Assembly (NCBI GenBank): GCA_963777695.1
Contig: CAVZRC010000001.1
Coordinates: forward strand, 310,001-374,000
Length of the DNA stretch: 64,000 nt
Direction of reading: 5' to 3'
Origin: CAVZRC01 sp963777695
GTDB taxonomy: Bacteria > Planctomycetota > Planctomycetia > Isosphaerales > Isosphaeraceae
Position numbers and translations under genes: made by a program. The notes under the pieces are model-generated. The model was given only the letters and a program-made list of their open reading frames with translations, made no database searches and was not told where the DNA came from. Positions 29,394 through 38,877 of this stretch are shown piece after piece. Numbering within the stretch: the stretch's first letter is position 1; every line of letters begins with the position of its first letter.

Positions 29394-32380
29394 TCAGGTG
29401 CGGGGGGGCTGGTCGAGCCCGATTGTACTCAGGTAACGCCGGATCTCTTGCGAGAGCCGTCGGCAACGGTCGTTGACGGCCCGGAAATTGGCTTCCATCT
29501 CCGCCGATCGTCCGAGGTTGACGAGATCGGACAGTTGCTGGCAGGCGCCCGCGAGCGTGTCGGCCCCGATCGTGAGCGCGAGGCCCTTGAGGGCGTGGGC
29601 TTCCCATGCCATTCGGCCCCCGTCGGCGGCGTCGAGAGCGGCCCGGATCCGTTCGAGCATCTCCGGCAACCGTCCGAGCGAGAGTTCGAGGACCTCGCCG
29701 ATGAGCGCCGAGTCGCCGCGGAACGCGGTCTGGAGGAGTTCGGGGGAAAACTCGAGGCCCTCGGGATGGCCGCCGTTGGCGACTCCGGCCGCGTCGCCCC
29801 GGTCGGCGAATCCCCAACGACACAGGGCATCGCGGAGCGGGCCCGGCCTGATGGGCTTCGTGAGGTAGTCGTCCATGCCGGCCTCCAGGCATCGCTCGCG
29901 ATCCCCCTGCATCGCGTGTGCGGTCATGGCGATGATGGGGATGTGGCCGCCGGTGGTCGCCTCCCTCTTGCGGATCGCGGCCGTAGCGGCATAGCCGTCC
30001 ATCTTGGGCATCTGGACATCCATCAGGATCAGGTCGAAATGGGCTCGACCGGAGGCGTCGACCGCCTCCATCCCGTTCTCGACGACCTGGGCCCGGCATC
30101 CGAACTGTGCGACCATGCCCTCGGCGACGCGACGGTTGACCTCATTGTCCTCGGCCAGCAGCACGCGAAGCGGGACGGAGGGGGCCCGGCTCGAGACGGC
30201 CGGATCGGGGCCGGGGCGGCGGGCCCAGTCCTGGGGGGCGAGGGCACGCCGGAGGATCCGGCAGGCGCGGTCTCGGTCCATCGTCCTGTCGATCGTCGCG
30301 GCGAAGGGGCCCGTCGGATGCTCGATCAACTCGGGCGATCCGGGCGCGGTCAGGACCACGAGCGGGACGTCGGCGAGGCGGGGGATCGCGCGGATGATCA
30401 TGGCGGTCTGGTCCGCGTCCATGCCGGTCATGTGACGGTCTAGGAGTACCAGGCCGTAGGGGTCGTCATCCGGGCCGGCCAGGAGCCTGGCCACGGCATC
30501 GGCCCCCGAGGCGACCTCTTCCGGACGGCAGTGCCAATCCGCGAGCATCGCCCGGGCGATGGCGCGATTCGTCGCGTCGTCGCCGGCGATCAGCACGCGG
30601 CGCCCCGCGAGGCCCGCTCGTCCGCGGCGTGCCCCTTCTCCAGCGCCAGCTCGAACCAGAAGGTACTCCCGCGGCCCGGCTCGCTCTCCAGGCCCATGTT
30701 CCCGCCCATGAGGGTGACCAGGTGGCGGCTGATGGTCAGCCCGAGCCCGGTGCCGCCGTGCTGGCGATCGCTGCCGCCTTCGACCTGGGTGAAGCTTTCG
30801 AAGACTCGGCTTTGGTGCTCGGGGCGGATGCCGATGCCGGTGTCGGTCACCGCGATCCGGAGCCGCACCCGGCCCCCGGGCAGGTCGGTGGGCCGGGCCT
30901 CGATGAGGACCTCGCCGCGTTCGGTGAACTTGACGGCGTTGCCGACGAGATTGATCAGGACCTGACGGATGCGGGCCGCGTCGCCCATGACCTGACCCGA
31001 GCCCTCCGGGATCATGCGGTAGGCCATCCGGAGTCCCTTCTGGTGGGCGCAGGGGGCCAGCAGCTCGGTGACCGCCTCCAGGACGGCCCGCACGTCGAAC
31101 GTGGCCGCTTCCAGGGTCATCTTGCCCGCCTCGATCTTAGAGAGGTTGAGGATGTCGTTGAGGACCGCCAGCAAGGCTTCCCCGCTGGAGCGGATGGTCT
31201 CGGCATAATCGCGCTGACGGTCGTCGAGTTGGGTGTCCAGGAGCAGGTCGGCCATGCCGAGCACGCCATTCATCGGCGTCCGGATCTCGTGGCTCATGTT
31301 GGCCAGGAAGTTGCCCTTGGCCCGGGTCGCCGACTCGGCCGCTTCCTTGGCCCTGGCCAGCTCGGCGGTCCGCAGGGCGACGCGATGCTCCAGCTCCTCG
31401 TTCAGGTTCCGGATCCGCGCCTCGCTCTCGCGGAGCGAGTCCTCGATCCGCTTCCGCTCGGTGATGTCCGTCGAGAGTCCCGAGAGGCGGACCCGCCGGC
31501 CATCCGGGTCGAATTCCATCCGGCCCTTGTCCGATCGCCAGCTGATCGACCCGTCGGGGGCGACGCGGCGATATTCGGCGCGGAAGTCCGGACGTGCCCG
31601 CGAGACCACCTCGACCGCGTCGAGGAAACCGGCCTGGTCGTCGGGGTGGATGGCGGCGACGAGCCCTTCGAACGTCTCGGCCGGCTCGTCGCCGGCCGGC
31701 GGCGTGAGCCCCCGGCCGCGCAGCCGTCGCAGGCGGTTCGACCGGATGTCCCAGGTGAAGGCGACTGCGACGGCAGAGGCGAGCGCCAGCCGGAGCGACC
31801 GCTCGGTCTCGACCAGCCGGGCGAAGAACCGCTGCTCGGTCAGGTCGCTGGCGATCAGGCAGGTCATCGACGCGTCGCCCGAGGGGTGGTTCGCCACGAC
31901 GGCGGCCGTGACGGGCGTATCGTCCGCCCGGCGGAAGACCAGCTCGGCCCGGCGGATGACCTCGGGGCCGGGCGCGAACAGGTCGTCATAAGCCTGGCGG
32001 ACCGAGGGGTTGACGAGCTGGCCGGCGGGCGTCCCGACGAGTCCATTCGCGTCGTGCCCGAGCATCGCCGCGAAGGCGCGGTTGCAGTAGAGGATGGCGC
32101 CGTCGACGCCCACCATCGCCGCCCCCTGGTGCATCTGCTCGACCAACAGGCGATAAGGGCGGTCGGCGCCCTGGAGCGTGTAGACCCGATCGCTCTGCGA
32201 ATCCGAGACGACGAACGCGTTGACCTCCCCGCCCCGGATCGCCCGGATCGTGTCCTCGGCCTCTTCCAGTCGACGGCGCAGCTCATCGACTTCCGCCGGC
32301 GTCAACTCGCGGCCGCGGTCCGTCGGAATTGCCGGGACCGGAGGGGCACATTCACTCGGGATGTCGCGGGTCGTCTTCAT
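29394..32380 (-). CDS. PAS-PAS hybrid histidine kinase with two receivers and HPt, frameshifted
   Basis: Cytosolic phosphorelay protein, no membrane helix. Order: N-terminal segment with TIRAIRGGEVNAFVV, PAS 1 (about 80-185), PAS 2 (about 200-320, ending DITERKRIEDSLRESE), HisKA with NMSHEIRTPMNG (His about 365), HATPase (NLVGNAVKFT, GTGLGL), receiver 1 (LVLLDRHMTGMDADQ), receiver 2 (LILMDVQMPKMDG), and HPt (AHALKG). Kinase and receivers are in different frames: the kinase frame ends GAAC at 30590, while the receivers continue as RVLIAGDDATNR in the adjacent frame, so one base is missing near 30597, or the gene is split in two. It follows the kaiB pair, with its ATG overlapping the second kaiB by 29 bp. 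Confidence 0.88.
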
Positions 32381-32738
32381 CGCTCACGTAGACCTCGAGG
32401 CCTTCGAGGATCCGAGCCTTGTCCGACAGTCCTCCGATGATGCGACGGATCGGCAAGGGCAGCTTGCGCACGAGGGTCGGCGCCGCGACGATCTGCTCGT
32501 CCTTCACCTTCCCGGGATCGTTGTACACGTCGATGATCTCGAGGCGATAGCGATCTTTCAGGTACTCCTCGCACAGGGCTCTCACGGTCCGGACGGCGTC
32601 GACCGACCGCGACGTCATCCCCGTCACGAACAGTCTCAGCTCGTAGAAAGGGCCATTCCTGGAGAGGATCAGCCGATCGAAGCGGGCCGTCGCGCCGGCA
32701 GGCAGGTCGCTCATTTCCGTCAACTCCTCGGCGCTCAT
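32352..32738 (-). CDS. kaiB: KaiB-like protein 2
   Basis: A 128-residue KaiB-fold protein. In cyanobacteria KaiB switches fold to bind phosphorylated KaiC and moves the clock output kinases on and off. Core pattern: ELRLFVTGMTSRSVDAVRTV, EEYLKDRYRLEIIDVYNDP, IVAAPTLVRKLPLPIRRIIG and GGLSDKARILEGLEV. It has an N-terminal extension of about 20 residues and an acidic tail (DEDDPRHPE) that the neighbour lacks. It overlaps kaiB 1 by 4 bp and is followed by the histidine kinase. The two KaiB cores are clearly diverged paralogues, roughly half identical by eye. Confidence 0.9.
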   Translation of the reverse strand: MSAEELTEMSDLPAGATARFDRLILSRNGPFYELRLFVTGMTSRSVDAVRTVRALCEEYLKDRYRLEIIDVYNDPGKVKDEQIVAAPTLVRKLPLPIRRIIGGLSDKARILEGLEVYVSDEDDPRHPE

Positions 32739-33061
32739 CGCGAGCGGATCTGCAGCCCGACCAGGACCTTTTCAGTGTCCGACAGGTCGCCGATGATCCT
32801 GCGGATCGGCTCGGGGAGTTTGCGGACGAGCGTCGGGATGGCGACGATCTGGTGCCGCCGAGCGAGCTGGGGTTGCTCGACGAGGTCCACGACCTCGATG
32901 CGGTATTGTCCTTCGAGGTGCTTTTCGCAAACCTTCTTCAGGTTGGCGAATGCGATCAAGGACTTCGGGGTCTGCCCGGCGACGTAGAGGGTCAGATGGA
33001 TCACCTCCGGCGCCTCCGGCGCGGCGACGATCCCGGGCTCGACGGGCGGCGGATAACTCAT
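32735..33061 (-). CDS. kaiB: KaiB-like protein 1
   Basis: A 108-residue KaiB-fold protein with the pattern LTLYVAGQTPKSLIAFANL, CEKHLEGQYRIEVVDL, IVAIPTLVRKLPEPIRRIIG and DLSDTEKVLVGLQI. The fold is thioredoxin-like in the ground state and, in studied KaiB, a rare second fold binds KaiC. The ATG overlaps the kaiC stop by 4 bp (33058-33061). The N-terminal 20 residues (PPPVEPGIVAAPEAPE) are disordered-looking and proline-rich. It is shorter than kaiB 2. Function here is inferred from linkage to KaiC. Confidence 0.93.
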   Translation of the reverse strand: MSYPPPVEPGIVAAPEAPEVIHLTLYVAGQTPKSLIAFANLKKVCEKHLEGQYRIEVVDLVEQPQLARRHQIVAIPTLVRKLPEPIRRIIGDLSDTEKVLVGLQIRSR

Positions 33062-34815
33062 GCGAGACTCCTGGTAAGGCTCCCATTGGCCTCGGGCTCG
33101 AGAGTCGGATCGTCGGCCCTGCGCCTCCGGGCCATGTGCGACTGATCCTGGAGGATCTGCAAGTCGCGCGCGTGCTCCCGTTCGATGGCGCGTGCCAGCT
33201 CTGCTTCCTCCTCTTGGAACACCTCGCGTAGCGAGGCGATGCTCGCCTCCAGGGCCCTGCGCTTCCGATCGAGCTCGCGCCGCTTGGCCTGGATCTCCTC
33301 CGAGCGCGCCCGGGCCGCGGTGCGCTCGCGGGCCTCCTGGGTGAGGCGGGCCGTACCGGTGAGGACGCCCTCCGGGCCGGTGTAGACGTCGATCAGGTCG
33401 ATGCCTTCGCCGGTGATGCGGAACTCGCGGATCTGATTCGAATGCGCCATCCCCCTCGACTTGAGCACGTAGAGCCCTCGGTTCCGCTCGCCGGCCGTCT
33501 CGATGTCGCGCAGGAGGATCCAGGTGTCGATCAACGAGGAGATCTCGACCTCGGTCACCTCGAGGGCCGAGTGGTCGGACGTGAGATTGGTGAAGAGTGC
33601 CGTGATCCCCTCCGATTTGAGGTAATCGACCAGACGGATCAGCATCGACCTCGCCTCCGCGGGCGAGCCCGCGGAGAGGAAGCTACTGATCGGATCGATG
33701 ATCACGCACCGGGGCGCGAAGGTGGCGATTGACGTGTGCAGCGTCGCCAGGTGCGTCTCGAGACCTTGCGTCGTCGGCCTCGTGCCGATGTATCGCAGGC
33801 ACCCGGCGTCGATCCAACGTCCCAGATCGATGCCGACCGAGCCCAGGTTCCGGACCATCTGGCCCCGCGATTCCTCGAATGACAGGTAGAGGCAGCGTTC
33901 GCCTCGTCGGCAGGCGGCGTCGGCGAATGTGGCGGCCAGGACCGTCTTGCCCGTGCCGGCCGTGCCGGAGACCAGCACGGTGGAACCGCAATAGTAGCCG
34001 GAGCCGCCGAGCATCGCGTCGAGCCGAGGGATCCCGCTGGAGACCCGATCCTGCGACGCCTCGTGGATGAGTCCGACCGATGTGATCGGCAGGACCGAGA
34101 TCCCGTCCTTCTCGATCAGGAAAGGATATTCATTGTTGCCATGGACCGAGCCCCGGTACTTGACGATCCGCAGGCGCCGCGTCGAGACCTGCTCGACGAC
34201 CCGGTGGTCCAGGAGGATCACGCAGTCGGAGACGTACTCCTCGAGCCCGTGCCGCGTCAGCATCCCGGCCCCGCGTTCGGCGGTGATGATCGCGGTGAGC
34301 CCCTTATCCTTGAGCCATCGGAAGAGCCGCCGCAGCTCGGAACGGACGATGGCCTCATTGGAGAGGCCGCCGAAGAGCGTCTCGATGGTGTCCAGGACGA
34401 TCCGACGGGCGCCGATCGAATCGATGGCGAACCCCAGCCTCACGAACAGGCCCTCTAGGTCGTAATCGCCCGTCTCCGTGATCTCGCCACGCTCGAGGCG
34501 GATCGAGTCGATCGCCAGCTTGTTTTCCTCGACGAGGCCGTCGAGGTCGAAGCCCAGCGACCGGACGTTCTGGGACAGCTCCTCGGCCGACTCCTCGAAG
34601 GCGATGAACACTCCCGGTTCGCCGAACTCCGTCGCCCCTCGCACGAGGAATTCCACCGCCAGGAGGGTCTTGCCGCAGCCGGCGCCACCGCAAATCAGTG
34701 TCGGCCGGCCTCGCGGCAGCCCGCCGGAAGTGATCTCATCCAGCCCCTCGATGCCCGTGGGGGCTTTGGCCAGGGGCGGCCTGTCGATCTCGGCTCGAGT
34801 CGCGGTCTGATTCAT
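33058..34815 (-). CDS. kaiC: KaiC-like double-domain ATPase
   Basis: A 585-residue RecA-fold protein with tandem domains, as in circadian KaiC. CI has Walker A GGAGCGKT (43-50) and the catalytic Glu pair at 74-75 (FEESAEE). CII has GTAGTGKT (284-291), Glu314-315 (FEESRGQ), and a phospho-site region VTEVEISSLIDT with Thr421, Ser426 and Ser427 at the positions of Thr426, Ser431 and Thr432 in Synechococcus KaiC. A charged coiled-coil tail (about 490-560, ERTAARARSEEIQAKRREL and on) is an addition. ATG 34815 (MNQTATRAEID) is chosen over the longer open frame, which is low-complexity upstream. First gene of the kai operon. Confidence 0.94.
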   Translation of the reverse strand: MNQTATRAEIDRPPLAKAPTGIEGLDEITSGGLPRGRPTLICGGAGCGKTLLAVEFLVRGATEFGEPGVFIAFEESAEELSQNVRSLGFDLDGLVEENKLAIDSIRLERGEITETGDYDLEGLFVRLGFAIDSIGARRIVLDTIETLFGGLSNEAIVRSELRRLFRWLKDKGLTAIITAERGAGMLTRHGLEEYVSDCVILLDHRVVEQVSTRRLRIVKYRGSVHGNNEYPFLIEKDGISVLPITSVGLIHEASQDRVSSGIPRLDAMLGGSGYYCGSTVLVSGTAGTGKTVLAATFADAACRRGERCLYLSFEESRGQMVRNLGSVGIDLGRWIDAGCLRYIGTRPTTQGLETHLATLHTSIATFAPRCVIIDPISSFLSAGSPAEARSMLIRLVDYLKSEGITALFTNLTSDHSALEVTEVEISSLIDTWILLRDIETAGERNRGLYVLKSRGMAHSNQIREFRITGEGIDLIDVYTGPEGVLTGTARLTQEARERTAARARSEEIQAKRRELDRKRRALEASIASLREVFQEEEAELARAIEREHARDLQILQDQSHMARRRRADDPTLEPEANGSLTRSLA

Positions 34816-35328
34816 CGTGGGGTCCTCGCGTAGGGGTGGATCTCCCCGGCCTTTCCCCGGACCGAGTCGCCCCGCCCGTATCCGCCTTCGACGTCCCCTG
34901 GCCTTCGGGCCCGTCGCCCTCCATCGGCCTATCGAGTTCGACGGATCTTGAGTCGCGGGGCGACTCCGCGGTAGACCCCGGTGCAGGACTGCTCTCGGTC
35001 GTGGACTATCGAACGTCAAGTACCTTCCACACGAGGTTGCTTCGATCAACAATCTTAGGATACTCGAGCCTCGCGCGCTCCGGGAACTTCCCTCGGACGC
35101 CGGTTGCGGCTTCTTGTGGCCGGACGAACCAGGATTTCGAACCTCGGAGCCTCGACGCCATCGGTCTCGATGGTCCCAAGACGGGTCGTTCGAGCGGTCG
35201 AGAACCCGGAATGCCGCCTCGCTCCAGGATCTAAATTTAAACTACCATGCCCGCCAATAAAGTTCAAGGGAGTCAATATAAGCCCGACGTGATGGGCGAT
35301 GTGGTGAAGCCGTCCGATCGCGCCTCGG
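34816..35328. other. 513-bp region upstream of kaiC
   Basis: No gene is supported here. The kaiC frame stays open into it but the composition does not look coding. An AT-rich island at about 35230-35262 (CTAAATTTAAACTACC then CCAATAAAGTTCAA) stands out in a very GC-rich setting. On the minus strand it holds TTGAAC followed 17 bp later by TAGTTT, a weak possible promoter pair about 430 bp before the kaiC ATG. Regulation of the operon is otherwise not visible. Confidence 0.4.
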
Positions 35329-35904
35329 TTACTTCGGCTCGAGCAAACGGCTGAGATAGGTCTCAAAGAATCTGCGGTAGAGCTCTTTCGGCGGGAGCTT
35401 CTCGTGGGGATAGGTCAACTGGCTGGGGCTATCCCAGCCTATCGGGATCCCGAGGGATTGGAGCCAGTCGCGGAGCTCGTCGAATCCCTCGAGCCCGTAG
35501 GACTTTTCCAGTATGGCCTCGGCGAAGGTGGAAGCGACGCACAGGTGGAACCCGCCTTCGTCGTCGAGGAAGACGAGGGGCGATTTCGCCACCTTGCGAC
35601 GGCCGGGCCCGCGCCAGTAGCCGAAGTATTGCCGAGGCTCCTGCTCGGCGGCGACGAAGGCGATCAGCCCGCAGACGTCCTTGGTGGCCTGACGGCTCGC
35701 GATGACCTCCGGCTTGGCGAGCCCCGCCTCGCTCGAGTCGTTCTTCTCCAGCCAGGGAGCCCATCCCTCGGCCCACTCCAGGCGGATGCCGGTGCGGTCT
35801 GCCAACTCATCGCGGTGCGGCAGGAGGATCGTCAGGTCGTCCGGCACGGGCTCACCGCCGAGCCGGTTCCGGGAAAACTGCGCGAGAATCTCGGTCGAGC
35901 TCAT
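35329..35904 (-). CDS. Hypothetical protein, possible SUKH-like
   Basis: A 191-residue protein. ATG 35904 (MSSTEILAQF) is chosen because the open frame upstream has odd composition and runs into the neighbouring gene's promoter. Notable segments are AAEQEPRQYFGYWRGPGR, KSPLVFLDDEGGFHLCVASTFAEAIL and GLEGFDELRDWLQSLGIP. The pattern of a short hydrophobic strand, an acidic Gly-rich turn and a Phe-Ala-Glu helix loosely recalls SMI1/KNR4 (SUKH) immunity-type proteins, but this is a weak resemblance. It is divergent from the sugar operon at 36195. Confidence 0.55.
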   Translation of the reverse strand: MSSTEILAQFSRNRLGGEPVPDDLTILLPHRDELADRTGIRLEWAEGWAPWLEKNDSSEAGLAKPEVIASRQATKDVCGLIAFVAAEQEPRQYFGYWRGPGRRKVAKSPLVFLDDEGGFHLCVASTFAEAILEKSYGLEGFDELRDWLQSLGIPIGWDSPSQLTYPHEKLPPKELYRRFFETYLSRLLEPK

Positions 35905-36194
35905 GGACGCGGCCTCCGCCGTCTCCTCTTCGCCTACGCCGTCCGAAGAGGGAGTAATCAGTGGCAAAGCGAACCGACGTTCGTTGCAACACAGGTCTGC
36001 CGGCCGCAATTGTACGGTATTCCTCCGGAGAACCGAACAAGGAACTCGGCACGACACCTGGAATTCGGTCCGAGCATCGATCCCGCGATTGGAAAAAAAT
36101 CCAGAGAATGCTTCGAGGCGCGCGTCGAGTCGGATACACTGGCTCTCCTTGCTCGATCGGGAATGTCCTCCTCCCCTGGACATGCAACCGGGAT

Positions 36195-37034
36195 ATGAAC
36201 ACACGCGCCGTCCGAAAACTTCGGGAAAAGCTCGCCGGTGGCCAGGCCGTCTACGGGCTCTGGGTGACGCTCGAATCGGCCAGCGTGACCGAGATGGCGG
36301 TGGCCCTCGGCCTGGACTGGGTGGTGATCGACGCCGAGCACGGCCATCTCGACTGGAAAGAGGTCGTGGAACATCTGCGCGCCGCCGTGCGGAGCGAGAC
36401 CGTCGCGATGGTCCGCGTGGCAAGCCTCGACCGGGGCCTGATCAAGCGGGCGCTGGACGTCGGGGCGGACGGGGTCGTCATCCCCTGGGTGGAGACCGAG
36501 GACGAGCTCCGTGAGGCGGTCGCATTCTCCCGTTATCCGCCGGAAGGTTGCCGCGGCATCGGTGCCGAGCGCGCCACGGGCTGGGGGGAATGCCTGGCCG
36601 AGCACACGGTCGAGGCCAACGATCACGTCCTCGTCGTCCCGATCATCGAGACCGTGCGAACGGCAGAGTCGGTGGCGCGGATGTGCCAGGTCGACGGCGT
36701 GGACATCTTCTTCTTCGGCCCGGCCGATTTCTCCGCGACCGCGGGGTTTCGCGGCCAGTGGGAGGGCCCCGGCGTGGCCGGGAAGATCCTCGAATTGAAG
36801 GATACGATCCGCCAGGCCGGCAAGCACTGCGGGGTCGTGGCGACCGGCAACGCGAACCTCGCCGAACGATTCGAACAGGGTTTCCGCATGCTCGCCCTCG
36901 GCCTCGACGGCCCCCTCCTGCTCCGCTCGCTCCACGAGGCCCTGGCGTCGGTGAGTCGAGACCGGAAGATCCGCTCCGGCTTCCATGTGGAAGAAGGCGG
37001 GACGCCGGTCGCAACGGGGGATCGTGATGGCTGA
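36195..37034 (+). CDS. HpcH/HpaI family aldolase
   Basis: Class II pyruvate aldolase of 279 residues; relatives cleave 4-hydroxy-2-ketoacids such as 2-keto-3-deoxy-L-rhamnonate to pyruvate plus an aldehyde. Motifs: GLWVTLESASVTEMA, VIDAEHGHLDW (catalytic His), VRVASLDRGLIKRALDVGADG, VIPWVET, and DIFFFGPADFSATAG. ATG 36195 is preferred; an open frame upstream is not supported. It begins a run of five sugar genes that overlap or abut (36195-42997). The exact substrate is inferred from the terminal rhamnosidase, not proven. Confidence 0.9.
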   Translation: MNTRAVRKLREKLAGGQAVYGLWVTLESASVTEMAVALGLDWVVIDAEHGHLDWKEVVEHLRAAVRSETVAMVRVASLDRGLIKRALDVGADGVVIPWVETEDELREAVAFSRYPPEGCRGIGAERATGWGECLAEHTVEANDHVLVVPIIETVRTAESVARMCQVDGVDIFFFGPADFSATAGFRGQWEGPGVAGKILELKDTIRQAGKHCGVVATGNANLAERFEQGFRMLALGLDGPLLLRSLHEALASVSRDRKIRSGFHVEEGGTPVATGDRDG

Positions 37035-38073
37035 GACACCGAGGCGATTCCGCGTCGCCCTGACCGGTGACTTCTTCGCGGCCGACGGGGCGACGAAGTA
37101 CCCCGACATCGGCCTCTCGATATTCGACGGCCAGGAACACCTGGAATGGGTCAAGTTCCGCGACCACCGTCGCGCGATCGGGGCCGACCAGCTCGAGGGC
37201 GCCAATGGGGTGATCGTGCTGACGCCTTCCGTGACGGTCGAGTCCGTCTCCGAGGCCCTGGACCTGCTGGCGATCGGCCGGTTCGGCGTCGGCTACGATG
37301 CCGTTGACGTGACCGCGTGTACCGAGGCCGACGTCGTCGTCTTCATCACCGCCGGGGCCGTCGACCGGTCGGTGGCCGAGGCGACCGTCGGCTGGATGAT
37401 CGCGCTGACGCATCACTTCCGCACGAAGGACATCCTGGTGCGCACCGGCCGATGGGACGAGCGACCGCGGTACATGGGCCGAGAGCTGCGCGATCGGACG
37501 TTCGGCGCCGTCGGGATGGGAGGGATCGGTCGAGCTGCCGTGGGCCTGCTGGCCGGGTTCGGCATGAAGTCGCCGATCGCGTTCGATCCCTATCTCGACC
37601 CCCGCACCGCCGACGGCCTGGGCGTCCGGCTCGTCGGCCTCGACGAACTGATGGCCGAGGCCGATTTCGTCTCGATCCACTGCCCGCTCACCGAACAGAC
37701 TCGCGGCCTGATCGGGTCGCGCGAGCTCGCGCTGATGAAGCCGGACGCGTATCTGATCAACACGGCGCGGGGCGGCATCGTGGACGAGGACGCGCTCTAC
37801 GACGCCCTGGCCAACGATCGGATCGCCGGTGCGGCGCTCGACTGCTTCGCCGAGGAGCCAGTCGTCGGTCCGCACCGGTTCGGCGCGCTGGACAACGTGC
37901 TGCTGGCCCCGCACAGCATCGCCTGGACCGACGAGCTGTTCCGCGACATCGGCCGGTCCGTCTGCCGGGGGATGCTCGACCTCTCGCTGGGCAAGGCGCC
38001 GCGCGGCGTGGTCAACCCGCAGGTCTTCGACCGCCCCGGCTTCCGGGAAAAATGGGAACGGATCAGGAGCTGA
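37027..38073 (+). CDS. D-2-hydroxyacid dehydrogenase (NAD-binding), phosphoglycerate-dehydrogenase-like
   Basis: A 348-residue enzyme that reduces 2-keto acids or oxidises 2-hydroxy acids with NAD(H). Motifs: GRFGVGYDAVDV, Rossmann turn GAVGMGGIGRAAVG, catalytic Arg in NTARGGIVDE, Glu in CFAEEPV and His in APHSIAWTDE. Its ATG at 37027 overlaps the aldolase stop by 8 bp, which supports the start and cotranscription. In the pathway proposed for this cluster it could act on a lactate-type or sugar-acid product, but that is inference. Confidence 0.9.
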   Translation: MAETPRRFRVALTGDFFAADGATKYPDIGLSIFDGQEHLEWVKFRDHRRAIGADQLEGANGVIVLTPSVTVESVSEALDLLAIGRFGVGYDAVDVTACTEADVVVFITAGAVDRSVAEATVGWMIALTHHFRTKDILVRTGRWDERPRYMGRELRDRTFGAVGMGGIGRAAVGLLAGFGMKSPIAFDPYLDPRTADGLGVRLVGLDELMAEADFVSIHCPLTEQTRGLIGSRELALMKPDAYLINTARGGIVDEDALYDALANDRIAGAALDCFAEEPVVGPHRFGALDNVLLAPHSIAWTDELFRDIGRSVCRGMLDLSLGKAPRGVVNPQVFDRPGFREKWERIRS

Positions 38074-38077
38074 ACTC

Positions 38078-38855
38078 ATGGGCAACAAGCTGATCGGCCA
38101 GACCGCCTGGATCAGCGGGGCTGCCTCGGGCATCGGCGAGGCGACGGCGGACCTCTTCGCCGAGGAGGGGGCGAACGTGGCGCGGATCGACATCAAAGGC
38201 CCTCCCGAGGCGGTGGCCGCCGCGGGGCGGCACCGATCCGTCTTCATCCGGGCCGACGTCTCGGTCGAGTCTCAGGTTCGCGACTCGATCGCGGAGACCG
38301 TCGCGGCCTTCGGCGGCCTGGACATCATCGTCAACTGCGCCGGGATCGTGCACGTGAAGCTGTTGCACGAGTATCACGGAGGCCGACTGGGACCGGCTGA
38401 TGGGGGTCAATCTCAAGGCGATCTTCTTCTCGGTCAAGCACGGCGTGCCCTACCTGCGAGGGCAAGCCGAAGAGCTACGTGGTGAACGTCGGGTCGATCA
38501 GCAGCTTCGTCGGGCAGGCCGCGACGCCGGCCTATACGGCCTCGAAGTCGGCGGTGCTCGGGCTGTCGCGGTCGATCGCTCTCGATTACGCCGCGATCGG
38601 CCTCCGCTGCAACTGCGTCTGCCCGGGGATCACCGACACGCCCATGCTGCGCGAGCACCTGGACAAGATGCCCGATCCCGAGGCGACGCTGGCCGAACGC
38701 CTCCGCCGCGTCCCGATGCGGGTGCCGCTGTCGCCCAGGTCGACATCGCGCAGGCCGTGCTCTACCTGAGCTGCGAGGACTCCGCCGGGGTGACGGGGAC
38801 CTCGCTGGTGGTCGACGGCGGCTATCTCGCCGCCGCCGAGTGGGACGCCGGTTGA
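38078..38855 (+). CDS. Short-chain dehydrogenase/reductase (SDR), frameshifted three times
   Basis: Classical SDR of about 258 codons. Seen: GAASGIGEATADLF (nucleotide site), IVNCAGIVHV, GVNLKAIFFSVKHG, VNVGSISSF, YTASKSA (catalytic Tyr and Lys), CNCVCPGITDTPM and the terminal VVDGGYLAA. Frame changes near 38378 (one extra base before EADWDRL), 38467 (one extra base before KPKSYVV) and 38734 (one missing base before QVDIAQAV) prevent a single open frame. Each flanking piece fits the family, so the original gene is clear. Probably a sugar or sugar-acid dehydrogenase in this operon. Confidence 0.82.
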
Positions 38856-38877
38856 TTGCGCCATGGGAGGATCCGCG

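Noticed and set aside
30629..32440. A 603-codon plus-strand open frame
   Set aside because: Antisense to the histidine kinase, whose domains are unmistakable on the minus strand.
32352..33061. Two kaiB genes as one gene duplicated by assembly error
   Set aside because: The cores differ at about half of the positions by eye, so they are diverged paralogues.
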